From: Chara braunii
Lineage: Eukaryota; Streptophyta; Charophyceae; Charales; Characeae
Reading direction: 5' to 3'
Length of the DNA: 29,255 nt
NCBI GenBank assembly: GCA_003427395.1
Contig: BFEA01000458.1
Span: forward strand, 46,416 to 75,670
The notes below the pieces were generated by a model. It was given only the letters and a program-made list of their open reading frames with translations. It was not told where the DNA came from and searched no databases. This document shows positions 1 through 9,547 of this stretch, one piece after another. A program made the translations under genes and the position numbers. The first letter of the stretch is position 1. Each line of letters starts with the position of its first letter.

Positions 1-190
1 GGTACGAGGTTCGGGGAGGTCTGGGAGGAGGTCCGGGGAGGGAGGGGGAAGACGCGCAGTGTGAGGAACGAGGTTCAGGGAGGTCCAGGAGGACATTCGG
101 GGAGGGAGTGGGAGGAACGAGGTTCGGGGAGATAGGGGGGGGGTTGGGAGGCTCGGGGAAGTAGGGGGGAAGAGGGAAAGATGGGGGATA
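1..190. repeat. G-rich imperfect tandem repeat
   Basis: Three imperfect units begin with ACGAGGTTC at about 4, 69 and 118 and continue with GGGGAGG-type runs. The stretch 126-186 has many G runs of three to nine bases separated by short spacers, so the plus strand could fold into G-quadruplexes. No coding signal is seen. The array may start outside the window. Confidence 0.6.
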
Positions 191-328
191 GGATGTTCGT
201 GGAAATTGATTGATTGATTGTTGATGTTCGGGAAAAAGGGGCCACGAAGTGCGAACCAGGTGAGCTCCCTCCCCGCCTTTTTTTTTTTTTTTTTTTTTTT
301 CCCCGGACATCTTATCCCTGCCAACACA

Positions 329-449
329 GTCCGAACAGTCAGTGTTCAATTACATCCAGTGTCCGGTGATGTCCGGAACACTGGGCAGTCCGGACTGGTT
401 CTGACACAGGTCCGGGAAACAGTCCGGAAGTGTCCGGTGTCCGGGTCCG
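329..449. repeat. cluster of GTCCG motifs
   Basis: GTCCG occurs nine times in about 120 bases (near 329, 361, 371, 388, 410, 422, 432, 439 and 445), usually as GTCCGG. It follows a T run of about 22 bases at 279-300. The short open frame over it (218-487) opens with low-complexity sequence and shows no domain, so I do not call it a gene. Confidence 0.5.
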
Positions 450-605
450 CGGTTACCATTGTATTTTCTTATCGAATTCGGTTGTGAATTTCGATATGGT
501 CCTCCGGTAAAAGTTGTTTGTATTACAATTTTGTATAACTTCCTTTTTTTGTGGAAATTTCTAATTTAATTGAAAATTTGAGATTTGCAAAAAATCGAAT
601 ATGTA

Positions 606-633
606 CATACGTTGTATTTGAATACAACGTATG
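606..633. repeat. perfect 13-bp inverted repeat with 2-nt loop
   Basis: Arms 606-618 and 621-633 are perfect reverse complements around a TG loop; pairing resumes for two more bases after one mismatch. A related TTGAATAGAACGTACGTATG stretch lies near 708-727, so the palindrome may belong to a small degenerate family. No oligo-T terminator context or gene is seen next to it. Confidence 0.65.
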
Positions 634-1410
634 CACGTGATATTCGACTGTATGTTCTATTTGAAAAAACTTCAGCGATTTCGGGGAACCTGTTTTTCCA
701 AGGTAAGTTGAATAGAACGTACGTATGTTTTTTCGGGTTTTAAGACAGTAGTTCGTGGGGGTGGCATGGTCGAGCCTGGGTACTAGTATGTTTCCTGTCA
801 CTACGGCAACCGTACGAGAGTCCACACAGAGCGAACTTAGACTACGGTAGGGCCCATCTCAAGGGGGATAATCCTACGTACACATTGGGTGTTAGTATGG
901 GTAGGTACTGGGTACTTCTCATCCAACAGGTATCTCATGATGCCTGTGGGTGGTGCTTCATCTAGGTTGGGGTCCGTGAGAGTTCTCATTGGGGGAATTA
1001 GTTCGGACTGTGGATTCTTGGGGAGCCTAGAGTAGGAAGGCATCATGCTTATGATAGGGGAGGGCGGGATATGACATCTTAGTGCAAGTGCGGTTTGCTG
1101 CCCATAAAGTCTGCGGGATGAGGCACAGATGGGGGATGACTACATATGTATGGACCCCACCTGTGCCCGGGTTGTCCTTAACATTGGAGTTAGGGTAGTG
1201 TCTGCACGAAGACATTCGGGTTAGTCTGGTAAGCGTTGGCACATATCACGACTTGCTATCTGAGCATTAGCATAGGTCATGGTACCATACTGCCATCCTT
1301 AGGTGGCTCCCCCTGGGTCCTTGCAATCCTTCTGACCTCCCAATGGATGAGTACTACGGGCACCTCCTGAGGCTTGGCCACCACCCTCTACTACACCTTG
1401 GACCTTATTT
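634..1410. other. host sequence without a supported gene
   Basis: Only short open frames on both strands occur here. None shows a recognisable domain, a sustained codon pattern or a plausible gene structure. I see no RNA gene or mobile-element signature. Confidence 0.5.
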
Positions 1411-1540
1411 TGGAAAAAAAAAGAAAAAGAAAAAGAATTCAAAAGGAAAAAAGAAAAAAGAAAAAAAGAAAAAAAGAAAAAAAGAAAAAAGAAAAAAGAA
1501 AAAAAGAAAAGAAAAAAAAGAAAAAAAGAAAAAAAAGGGA
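1411..1540. repeat. long A/G homopurine tract
   Basis: About 125 bases are almost only A and G, built from A(3-7)G units, with one interruption (AATTC near 1436-1440). It produces Lys/Glu-only open frames that are translation artefacts of low complexity. Homopurine mirror-like tracts of this kind can form triplex DNA and are prone to slippage. Confidence 0.8.
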
Positions 1541-1909
1541 TATGTATTGTGAGTGCTCAGGCTGGACCCCCATAATTATCTGTCAATTGTTTTACTGTTA
1601 GAGCCCACCACCATGCCACCTTTGTGTGGGAACCCTCCACGGGCAGGAGCTTGGCCCACTATCTAGTATCTACTATCTAGGCCTACGACCTACTATCTAC
1701 ATGTACTAATTGTTATTAGTCAGCCACCCTTCAGTGTGAACGCTCGAGGGGGCTTGGCCTACTTTCTATTATCTAGGCCTCCAGGGTGTAAGATTGAGAA
1801 TGTAACTTCCCCTAGAATGCAGAAAGGTGCACCAACCATAGTTTTTTACTTTTTCACAGTTGGCAAGGCCTGATGTCATTCCTATGAAGACTAGCTTGGA
1901 CAGGGCTGC
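1541..1909. other. host sequence without a supported gene
   Basis: No coding signal is visible. A short motif of the form CTA(C/T)TATCTAGGCCT recurs near 1662-1685 and 1761-1775, suggesting decayed local duplication. Confidence 0.45.
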
Positions 1910-2108
1910 TTCTTTTCATCCAAGCAGGGCTGCTGTGTGCTATGTACTTCGATGGCACTGCTACCATGTACTTCAGCAAAAATGATCACTGGCTGCCATG
2001 TACTTGTATTCCGACATGCAGCAAAAGCGATCACGAGTCATGGGTCATGGGTCTTGTTTCCGTCCAAGTAAGGCTGCTACGTGGTGTGTACCTGGCTGGG
2101 ACTGCTGC
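1910..2108. repeat. decayed host repeat array, left part
   Basis: Degenerate units contain CATCCAAGCAGGGCTGCT, GCTATGTACTT, a GTATTCCGACATGCAGCAA-like piece and CGATCACGAGTCA. The same vocabulary continues at 19653-20170, on the other side of the outer Ty3 element. The two parts were therefore one array before insertion. Confidence 0.65.
2104..2108. repeat. target site duplication of outer Ty3, left copy (GCTGC)
   Basis: GCTGC directly precedes the TG of the 5' LTR and is repeated directly after the CA of the 3' LTR at 19648-19652. Five bases is the usual duplication length for Ty3/gypsy integrase. Joining the flanks at one GCTGC recreates a GCTGCTATCTACTTG context that also occurs at about 19803-19817. 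Confidence 0.85.
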
Positions 2109-3262
2109 TGTAATAACCCATGCAGTAAGCCTCGCTGAAATTGAGACCCAGGCCGGACAGGGGGAAAAAGATCCCAGTCAAGGCTCAGGGCCTGGACGAG
2201 GCACAATTGACAAAGTCAACTGTCGGAAATTCCAACAGTCAAAGTCCAAAGGTACCTAGCCCAGGCCGCAGGTCAAGTGCACACACTTGTTTGTACGCAG
2301 GTACCCAGACAACATCAGGTCCAAGGGAGAAGTCTGGAACTGTACAATCCGGGCCCTCAGCTGTGATTCAATCTGGACGACTGTGGGAAAAGTACCCGAG
2401 GCCACACAGCCTCGACATCTGTACTTAAGGCTGACCTCGAGTAAGTCAAGCATTCAGTCTTGCTATGCTGCTTTGACGCTGGCTCAACTTTGACACGACG
2501 CTGGCTTCATGTTGGCTGTGCACAAACGTTGCGGACGACGGCACGAGGTCGAGGCAGCATGATGGCGCTTCTTCAATGCGCCAGGCCATGCTGATGTGGC
2601 GCTGCCTCTGGTATACGTGGCGCTGCCTCTGGTCTACATGGCATGCTGATGTGGCGCTGCCTCTGGTCTACGTGGCATGCTGATGTGGCGCTGGCTCTGG
2701 TCTACGTGGCATGCTGATGTGGCGTTGCCTCTGGTATACGTGGCGATGCCTCTAGTCTATGTGGCATGCTGATGTGGCACTGCCTCTGATATACGTGGCG
2801 CTGGTACTGGTCTACATTGATGATGTGGCGATTGCCACCTGTTTCGATAGTTGATGTGGCATTGTCCACGCTATCTACACGAGGTGATTGGTTGCGAGGA
2901 GGAGGAAGATCGGGATCTGTTGAAGGAGAATGGGTACTCACCTGGGGCTGAAGTCGATACTGGAATCTGCAATGTCTTCATGGTCTTCATGAGATTGAGT
3001 GCCACGTGACACTTCCGCGTGTGATCAGGAATATACTTATAATCATTGCTAATGTGGATAGGGAAGAAGCCCGAAGAAGGAGAGGGTTCATAAGGGATTA
3101 CTGTGTGAATCTTCATCTTCTCCTTTGTCTGTTCCCCCTCCACTCTCTTCTATTGATGATAATGAGATACTGTTTGAGATATTTCTTCACGAAGACTTTG
3201 CTGCAGATACTGACTCTGCAGGTATTTGATTTCTGAGTATATGTCCGACCGGGGTCATTACA
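2109..3262 (+). repeat. 5' LTR of outer Ty3 (1154 bp)
   Basis: It begins TGTAATAACCC and ends TTACA, three bases before the primer site. It aligns over its length with 18461-19647. In the first ~125 bases I count eight differences from the 3' copy, all transitions; over the whole LTR divergence looks like a few percent plus small indels. I see no convincing TATA box; GTACTTAAGG near 2421 is only a weak candidate. Confidence 0.9.
2586..2830 (+). repeat. tandem array inside 5' LTR (TGATGTGGC / TACGTGGC units)
   Basis: Units of about 17-34 bp, of the form TGATGTGGCGCTGCCTCTGG followed by TCTACGTGGCATGC, repeat across about 245 bases. ATGTGGC or ACGTGGC occurs about thirteen times. The matching array in the 3' LTR is at about 18932-19205. 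ACGTGG is the core recognised by plant bZIP factors, so the array could have been an enhancer, but this is inference. Confidence 0.75.
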
Positions 3263-3265
3263 ATT

Positions 3266-3277
3266 TGGTATCAGAGC
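3266..3277 (+). other. primer binding site of outer Ty3, tRNA-iMet type
   Basis: TGGTATCAGAGC starts three bases after the LTR end. It is complementary to the 3' end of plant-type initiator tRNA-Met, the usual primer for minus-strand synthesis in plant Ty3 elements. The match breaks after 12 bases (A instead of the expected C). Confidence 0.88.
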
Positions 3278-4075
3278 AAACTTCTTCATCACGATCTGCT
3301 GTCTGCTGTCAAGTGCTGACGTGGCACCCAGGTAAGTGGGAGGTGCCGCATGTGCAAAACGAAACGCGTTTATTAACGCGAGCGGTCCTACCGCAAGTCT
3401 AGACATTGTAGTAATGCACTTGTGAGCAGCCGTCCCTTGAAGATGATGACGTAGCTGCATTGAAGACACCAATGAGAGCTTCGTTGGCAACAGGCTGACG
3501 TGGCGCCGGTCCAGGCAGATAAAGTGTGTGAATCGGACCGTTGATGTGGCATAGTGCCTACGTTGCATAATATGGAATGCTGACATGGTATTTTGGCAAG
3601 GCGTGGTCTGACGTGGCACGTACATGTGTCGTGAGTACCTGCTGAATAGGCGCTGACATGGCATGCCAGTGTAATGTGCGTGACAGACACACATTGCTGA
3701 CGTGGCATTCCCCTTGTACACCCTCCGGGTTCTTGATGTGTTAACGTGGCAGATTCCATTGAGTTGCTGTGTTGGCATTCCAGGGTTGACACGTGGCCTG
3801 CGTGGCTGAGTGAGGTGTTGAGTGTGTAATGTGTTTGGTTGTTGCAGATAGTACAACCATAAAGAGAGGAAGCTAACAATTGATTGTGTTGTAGTGTTGG
3901 TTTTACTCACCTGTTGGTTGTTCTGTGGTGTTCTTGCATACTCACCTGTGTGTTGTTGTCTTGATCACACTTGCCGTGGTTGCGGTACCTGTACACATGT
4001 TGTAGGACGTCATCACATAGGAAGAACAAACAACGAAGTTAGACTTAGTAAAACATTTGTTTCTTTGTATTTGCT
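3278..4075 (+). other. outer Ty3 leader with TGACGTGGCA motif array
   Basis: No convincing coding sequence is seen between the primer site and Gag. From about 3313 to 3800, TGACGTGGCA and close variants occur roughly ten times (for example near 3316, 3496, 3611, 3694, 3742 and 3787), at irregular spacing of 35-180 bases. Long open frames on the minus strand here come from the repetition and have no domain. The motif is shared with the LTR array. Confidence 0.65.
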
Positions 4076-5989
4076 TTGAATAATTCTTGCTGTAAAAGTT
4101 GCGTGCGCCGTGGAATTTATTTTTGTCTTCTAATTTTATTTATTGTGCGGCATCTGCACGTTGGCAAAATGAATTATCTCTGGAAATGTCTGTGTGCCTC
4201 TATCTTGACTCGGTTCATACCGCTTCTTTTCTTCCCCTTTCCTCTTACCGTCTTTGTCGATGAAGAGAGCGTGGAAGTTATAACCCGTGGTCAAATTGAT
4301 GCAAGGAGGCAGACTTTGGTCGACCTCCTTTGCCAGCTTTTTGGTGAGATACACGGTGTTGGTCCAGATGCTGAATGATAGGTTCACGAACAGATCAATC
4401 TGCGTGATGCAGAAAGAGATCTGCAGGCCGCCGAGATTGCCGTTCAGATGATGGAAACAGGCACGAGGGTCAAAGACCTTATAAAACAAGGACGATTGAT
4501 CCTTGATCAATATGTCGCCGAGAGCTTTGAAAAGATGGACCAGAAAAGAAGGAAGAAAGGGGAGAAAGAAAGGAACCACAATTGTCTGTGGAAATAATGG
4601 TGGAAAACGTCAGACAGCTGAAGAATACATTAAGAGAAGAGAGAAGGAAGATTGAAGATTACCGGAGATTGAGAGAACAAGAAGAAGAAGAAGAAAGAGT
4701 GATGAATGAATTAAGGCAGAAGTTTCATTACGAAGAAGCAGGTAGTGAGGTTGCATCTATTCTTTAGTCTATTATGGTCTACCTCGTTCATCTCGAGAAG
4801 AAGATTGACAGTAACACCGCCGCTATGGAGACAATGATCAGAATGACGAAGGGAAAAGAAAAGGTGGTGTATGAGGAGGTTGCCAAGGGGGGAGAAGACA
4901 AGAAGAAACCCCAAGAAAAATTAATGAAGGATACAATGAAACGAGTGACACCCGAGAAACCCGAAGGTTCTAAGAAAGAACCCGAGAAACAAGTTGAGAA
5001 GAAAGAATCACCCACCAAAAAGAAAGAAGAACCGGTGAAGGAAGCGGAACAACCAAAGGAGAAAGAAAAGGTTAAAATGAAACTGCCTTTTACGTACAAC
5101 AACGAGAAGGCAGAAAGCTTGTTGTTGTGGATTGCAGAAATCCAGACCTACGTCGGAACAACACCCGTTGAGCCCGAGAATCAGGTCGCTTTCTCCACGT
5201 CGTGTTTGGGAGGAGTGGCTAAGAAGTGGGTGCTGGCTGAAGCCAACGCTGCTGGCTTCGATGATATAGGTGAGTGGGCTAAGACCTTGACGCTGAGACA
5301 ATTTCTCCAAAAGATTAAGGAGAGATTTCTCGATAAAACGACAGTCGATAAGGCTTTCGACGAACTCACCAGCATTGGCCAGAAGCGTTGGTCTTCGGTT
5401 GATTCAATGTCTCTTGAGGTTGATCGTCTTTTGTAGGTACCTAGACTGAATCTGCAAGACAACCAGGTATTGTATATCTACTCACGTGCACTGCCCGAGC
5501 CCATTCGTTGACAGCTCGTGGGCGGAATCAAAGTTTGGCAAGTATAATTATCGGCAGTTCCGCGATCGCACTCTGCAAAGAGAGCAGATGATCGCACAAG
5601 TCAAAGGTACGTACGCTTCGGTAGTCAAATCGGGATCGGTTGGTGGGTACGACAAACGGGTCCTCTGGTGGCAAAAGCGCCAGGATCATATGCTTGTTGT
5701 ATTTGATGATGATACGGTAGAGAAGTTACCTCTTGATGAGTCTGAGGGAGGAGGAGGTAACGACGACAATGAATCTGGGAAGGGTGATATCACTGGCGTT
5801 ATGGCCAACAAGGGAGGCCAAGGACATTGGAAAAAGAAGAGGAGGCCACGCTCGTTCCCCGAGCATCCCGGCATAGCGTTCGGGAAACCTTGGGAGAAAA
5901 TGAAGATGACCCGAGAGGAGTGGCAGTCCATAATGGACAATTGCCAGTGCCTCAAGTGTGGCACCGTGGGGCACGTGATATCCTGATGC
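4076..5989 (+). pseudogene. gag: outer Ty3 gag, broken
   Basis: Gag forms the capsid-like particle and binds the element RNA. Pieces in order: 4076-4578, a basic end with stops at 4376 and 4379; after a frameshift near 4575, a charged coiled-coil region (Arg/Glu-rich, 4582-4767) ending at a TAG; then 4774-5436, with a Lys/Glu/Pro linker followed by a capsid-type domain containing LLLWIAEIQTYV, GGVAKKWV and LRQFLQKIKERF. After a TAG at 5434 and a further frameshift near 5525, the frame continues to a CCHC zinc knuckle (CLKCGTVGH, last Cys at about 5987). A TGA at 5984-5986 falls inside the knuckle, just before its last Cys. The true start is unclear; 4076 is only the first ATG of the frame. 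Confidence 0.78.
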
Positions 5990-7245
5990 CCACTTATTCG
6001 AAACCCAAAAGCGAGCAGCCAGTAGGAGTAGCATCTGCTCCTACTGAGTCGAAGGGTTTAGACCAAGATAAAGGTAAGGCGCCTACAACCCCTTCTACCC
6101 CTTCGACTCTCAAGGCAGAGGATGGCTCTTCTTCTGCCCGTCGTCCAGACCACCCTGACATAGTACTTTGTTTTGTCTCACTGGACGATTCCCTTGACGA
6201 GCATGACAATGAACTGATAGCACTACGGAGCTCGTGGGCGAAGAAAGCAAAGACTAAGGGTGAGTTGATGATCGCGGATATTGAGATTGCGCACACGCGA
6301 GGAGGTGCCCTATTAGATCCGGGATTGACGCGATCTTATATCTCAGAGAAGGCAATTCGTAAGTTGCATCTAAGAATGAAGGTAAAGGATTTACCTAGAC
6401 CTATTACGTCTATACTGGCTGACAAGAGCACGATCACTGTCTCTCAATACATCGATCGTGTTGAGTGTTATTTCAGGACCAAGGAAGGTAAGAAGATTCT
6501 ACACGAGATATCCTTCCTAATAGAAAAGAACCTACCCTTTGATATGATTCTGGAAATGGATTGGCACGAGGAAGCCGACCCAGAGGTAAGGTTCAAGGAT
6601 AAAATTGTCAAACTCAAGGACGAGAAGTCCGAATCGCATGTTATAAAGTTATATCATAGGTCTGACTCTGACTCTACTCTGTCTTTCTGTTGTATGAGTT
6701 ATATAACTTTCCGCTCGATGGTAGTAAAAAAAAAGTTGGATCAGGAGGTGATGATGGTGCTTGTCAAGCGAGTAGGTGAGTGTTCCTCATCCTATCCACC
6801 TATCGAAAGAATTTTCAACGAGTATAAGGACTTGCAAACTGAGCCGATAGGAATTACTGAGTGTGCTATTAAGCACACAATCGAGATCATTCCCGGAAGC
6901 AAGATTCCCAAGGGTCCCATCTACCGAATGTCTCCCAGGGAACTTGAGGAACTTCGAAAGCAGTTGCAAGAACTTACTGACAAGGGATGGATTCGCCCTA
7001 GCTCATCTCCTTACGGTGCATCTGTCTTATTCGTGCCCAAAAAGGAAGGTGAACTTCGTCTATGTATAGATTATCGTGGGCTGAATTCTGTCACTGTCAA
7101 AAACGCGGAACCTCTTCCGCGAATTGACGATCTATGGGATTAGTTGCAGGGGTGTAGATACTTTAGCAAGATTGATCTCAAGTCAGGGTACCACCAGATC
7201 GAGGTGGCTCCTGAGGATCAACATAAGACGGCATTCCGAACCAGG
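5987..7245 (+). pseudogene. pol: outer Ty3 pol, protease and N-terminal RT
   Basis: The open frame covering this part runs 5827-7143 and overlaps the end of gag in another frame. An aspartic protease region has [13 protein letters not shown] (Asp at 6316); the usual DSG or DTG triad reads DPG, so activity is doubtful. RT begins near 6790 with the linker [20 protein letters not shown], then [20 protein letters not shown] and [19 protein letters not shown] at 7141 interrupts it, but the frame continues through the first catalytic block ([13 protein letters not shown]) to KTAFRTR near 7245. There the sequence switches to inverted RT sequence. Confidence 0.85.
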
Positions 7246-7714
7246 GACAGGGTAGTGAGTCAGAACATGCTTTAGTTTTCTGAACGCAGACTCACAATTT
7301 TTGTCCCACAACCAAGGGTTTTCCTTTTTCAGTGATCTTCTCATAGGAGCAGCTATCAAAGAGAAGTTTCTGACGAACTTCCTATAGTAGCTAGCAAGTC
7401 CTTGGAAAGATCTCAGTTCAGTTATAGTCTTAGGTTGTGGCCAATCTCTGATTCCTGTAATCTTCTTTTCTTCAGGCCTTAGTCCTTCCTCGTTCACTAT
7501 ATGGCCTAAGTACAAGACCTCTTCGGATTCAGTTTGAAGTTGCCCTCGTGCAACTTCTGCAATACCATTCGTAGATGCTTCTCGTGGTCTTCCAGTGTCT
7601 TACTGTACACTAGAATATCATCGAGATAAACTACAATGAATTGATCGAGCCATTGTCGAAACAACTCGTTCATGGACCTTTGGAAGGTCGCGGGTGCATT
7701 GGTCAAACCGAATG
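7246..7714 (-). pseudogene. pol: inverted block of outer Ty3 RT carrying YLDD
   Basis: Read on the minus strand, 7714 to 7246 encodes the middle and end of the same type of [20 protein letters not shown], then [11 protein letters not shown] (YLDD at 7628-7617), then, after a frame change near 7510, [15 protein letters not shown], the thumb/connection LRSFQGLASYYRKFVRNF and [14 protein letters not shown]. The plus-strand RT stops exactly where this block starts and the plus-strand RNase H resumes where it ends. This is therefore an inversion inside pol, not a separate element. The short RT piece between KTAFRTR and FGLTN, and the first RNase H Asp block, are missing, so the breakpoints lost sequence. 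No active RT can be made from this copy. Confidence 0.85.
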
Positions 7715-7715
7715 T

Positions 7716-8943
7716 TCAAAAGACTTTCGTCAGAGAAAGTGGTCAACTACATCTATGAAAGGGAACTGTATGCCTTAGTTGCTGCACTAGATACCTTGAA
7801 ACACTACTTTTTAGGGAGACATTTTCACTGTTTATTTTTACCACTCTACGTTGAAGTGGATCAAGACTCAGCCTAAGCTCTCCGACAAGTTGGTAAGGTG
7901 GTCCGCATTCCTTGATATATTTGACTTTGAGGTGAAAACCATCAAAGGTAAGTCTAACGTGGTTGCGGATGCTTTGTCCACGCGTGCAAATTTCTTTGGA
8001 ACTGTTGTCTCTTATCTCGATATTGGAAATGAATTCAAAGAACAAATCCGCCAGGGTTATGGGAGTGATCCTATTAAGAATCCTATCATTGGAACTCTAC
8101 GAAAGAACCCTGAATTGTTTCCAGAATATCGAATGACTGATGGCTTACTCTTCTTGTTAGATAAAACCGAAGAGCGATTGTTTGTTCCTCACTGAGAACC
8201 GGTCAAGAGTTTAATTCTTGGGGAATGCCATGATGTTGAAGGTCATTTTGGTTTTAAGAAGACGTATGCCGACATGCGTGAACGTTTTGACTGGAAAGAA
8301 ATGAAAGAAAATGTATTAACGTATGTGTGGACTTGTCTTGTCTGTCAAAGGAACAAACCCTCACATGAGAATCCGATGGGACTATTGCGACCACTGCCTA
8401 TTCCAAGTGAGCCAGGTGAGTCTATCTCTATTGATTTTATGAGCCTCACTAAGAGTCGAAACAACAACAGTCAGGTAATGGTCATTGTCGATAGATTCTC
8501 TAAGTATGATATGTTCATTCCTTTGCCTGCTGAAGCTAGAACCGAACTCGTCATTCAAAAGTTTCAAATGCGATGGGTCTCTGAGTATGGATTTCCCAAA
8601 ACCATCGTATCAGATAGAGATGTTCGGTTCACCTGTCTACAATGGCAAAAGTTGATGGAAGTCTATGGAACCAGGTTGACCATATCGTCAGGAAGACATC
8701 CTGAAACGAATGGCCAGACTGAACAAATGAATCGTCTTCGCCAACAACTTTTGCGAATGTATGTCCGGCCTGATCAGATCAATTGGGACGAGAACTCACC
8801 TAAAATTGCTAGTGCTTATAATAACAGTATCCATACTGTAAAGGATGGAAGCCTAGGCGTCCCATTGATGCATTAACAAGGGACCAGATTCATAGGCTAC
8901 CCCCAGGTACGAGTGAATTCGCAGTGCTGTATGAAGAGGACAT
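7716..8943 (+). pseudogene. pol: outer Ty3 pol, RNase H remnant and integrase
   Basis: 7716-8000 holds the rear of RNase H (YERELYALVAALDTLKHYFL, then after a frameshift LKWIKTQPKLSDKLVRW and KGKSNVVADALSTR). Integrase follows: the HHCC zinc site (HDVEGH with CLVCQ) spans about 8228-8350, interrupted upstream by a TGA at 8193. The catalytic core has Asp in SIDFM, Asp in VSDRDVRF and Glu in HPETNGQTEQMNR, so the D-D-E triad is kept. After a frameshift near 8850, the core continues in another frame to LYEED at 8941, where the inner element is inserted. The rest of the protein is at 17884-18419. Confidence 0.88.
8940..8943. repeat. target site duplication of inner Ty3, left copy (ACAT)
   Basis: ACAT precedes the TG of the inner 5' LTR and recurs at 17884-17887 after the 3' LTR. 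Counting the next T (shared with the LTR start on the left), the duplication could be ACATT, five bases. Keeping one copy restores the outer integrase frame across the junction. Confidence 0.75.
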
Positions 8944-9142
8944 TGCGAGGCACAGGGCCTCGATATGCCCTACAGGGCCTATTTTTCACACAGTCGGCCG
9001 CCCTAAGTGAAGGCAGGCATGGCCGAGGCCTACATGCCATTTGGGGGTCACCACGCAACTGGGGAAATTCAGGCAGTTGCGCAGCGCCAGTTGGTTGGAA
9101 GCGCCTAGGCCCAGGATGCCTTTCATTGCATGTAACTGAGGC

Positions 9143-9281
9143 AGGCCCTGGGCCGGATACACAAAGTGGACCGAACAAAGGCTGAGGGCAGTTGGGTGCT
9201 GGTAACCACCACAGGCCCTGGGCCGGATACACAAGTGGACCGAACAAAGGCTGAGGGCAGTTGGGTGCTGGTAACCACCAT
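9143..9281 (+). repeat. 70-bp tandem duplication in inner 5' LTR
   Basis: Two units of 70 and 69 bp begin at 9143 and 9213 with AGGCCCTGGGCCGGATACAC; a third start at 9282 continues into unique LTR sequence. The 3' LTR has a single unit. The copies are nearly identical, pointing to a recent duplication in this LTR or to an assembly effect. Confidence 0.8.
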
Positions 9282-9547
9282 AGGCCCTGGGCATGTTTAC
9301 TTCGGGTTGAGGCTCAGCCTCGTGGGGCCTACCGGAAGCTTTTGGGCCAGGGCTCAATACTGCATTACTGCACGCAGCAGCAGGCCACTTCGATATAGAG
9401 AAGGGCGTGCCTACGCATTGGACATTCGAGCACTGGCTGCATGTTGTGCAAGCGCTGCTGCGGTAACGCTGGCCAAGCTCACGCGCTCACGGCGAGTTGG
9501 AAGGAGCAGGCAGCCATAGCCGAGTTGCGCTGCTGTATGCTGGATAG

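Noticed and set aside
606-633. Palindrome as a rho-independent-type terminator
   Set aside because: No adjacent gene, no T run directly after the stem, and the context is a eukaryotic genome.
1343-1601. Lys/Arg/Glu-only open frames across the A/G tract
   Set aside because: They are direct translations of a low-complexity purine repeat with no domain and no conserved start.
3113-3910. 265-codon minus-strand open frame over the outer leader and LTR end
   Set aside because: It lies antisense to the leader repeat array, has no domain, and its openness is explained by the TGACGTGGC repeats lacking stops in that frame.
7183-7706. Minus-strand RT frames as a separate retroelement
   Set aside because: They lack ends, LTR or tail, and fill exactly the missing RT part of the surrounding plus-strand pol; an internal inversion explains them better.
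9166-9519. Open frames within the inner LTRs (also 17172-17543)
   Set aside because: They fall inside aligned LTR sequence and the duplication, have no domain, and differ between LTR copies.
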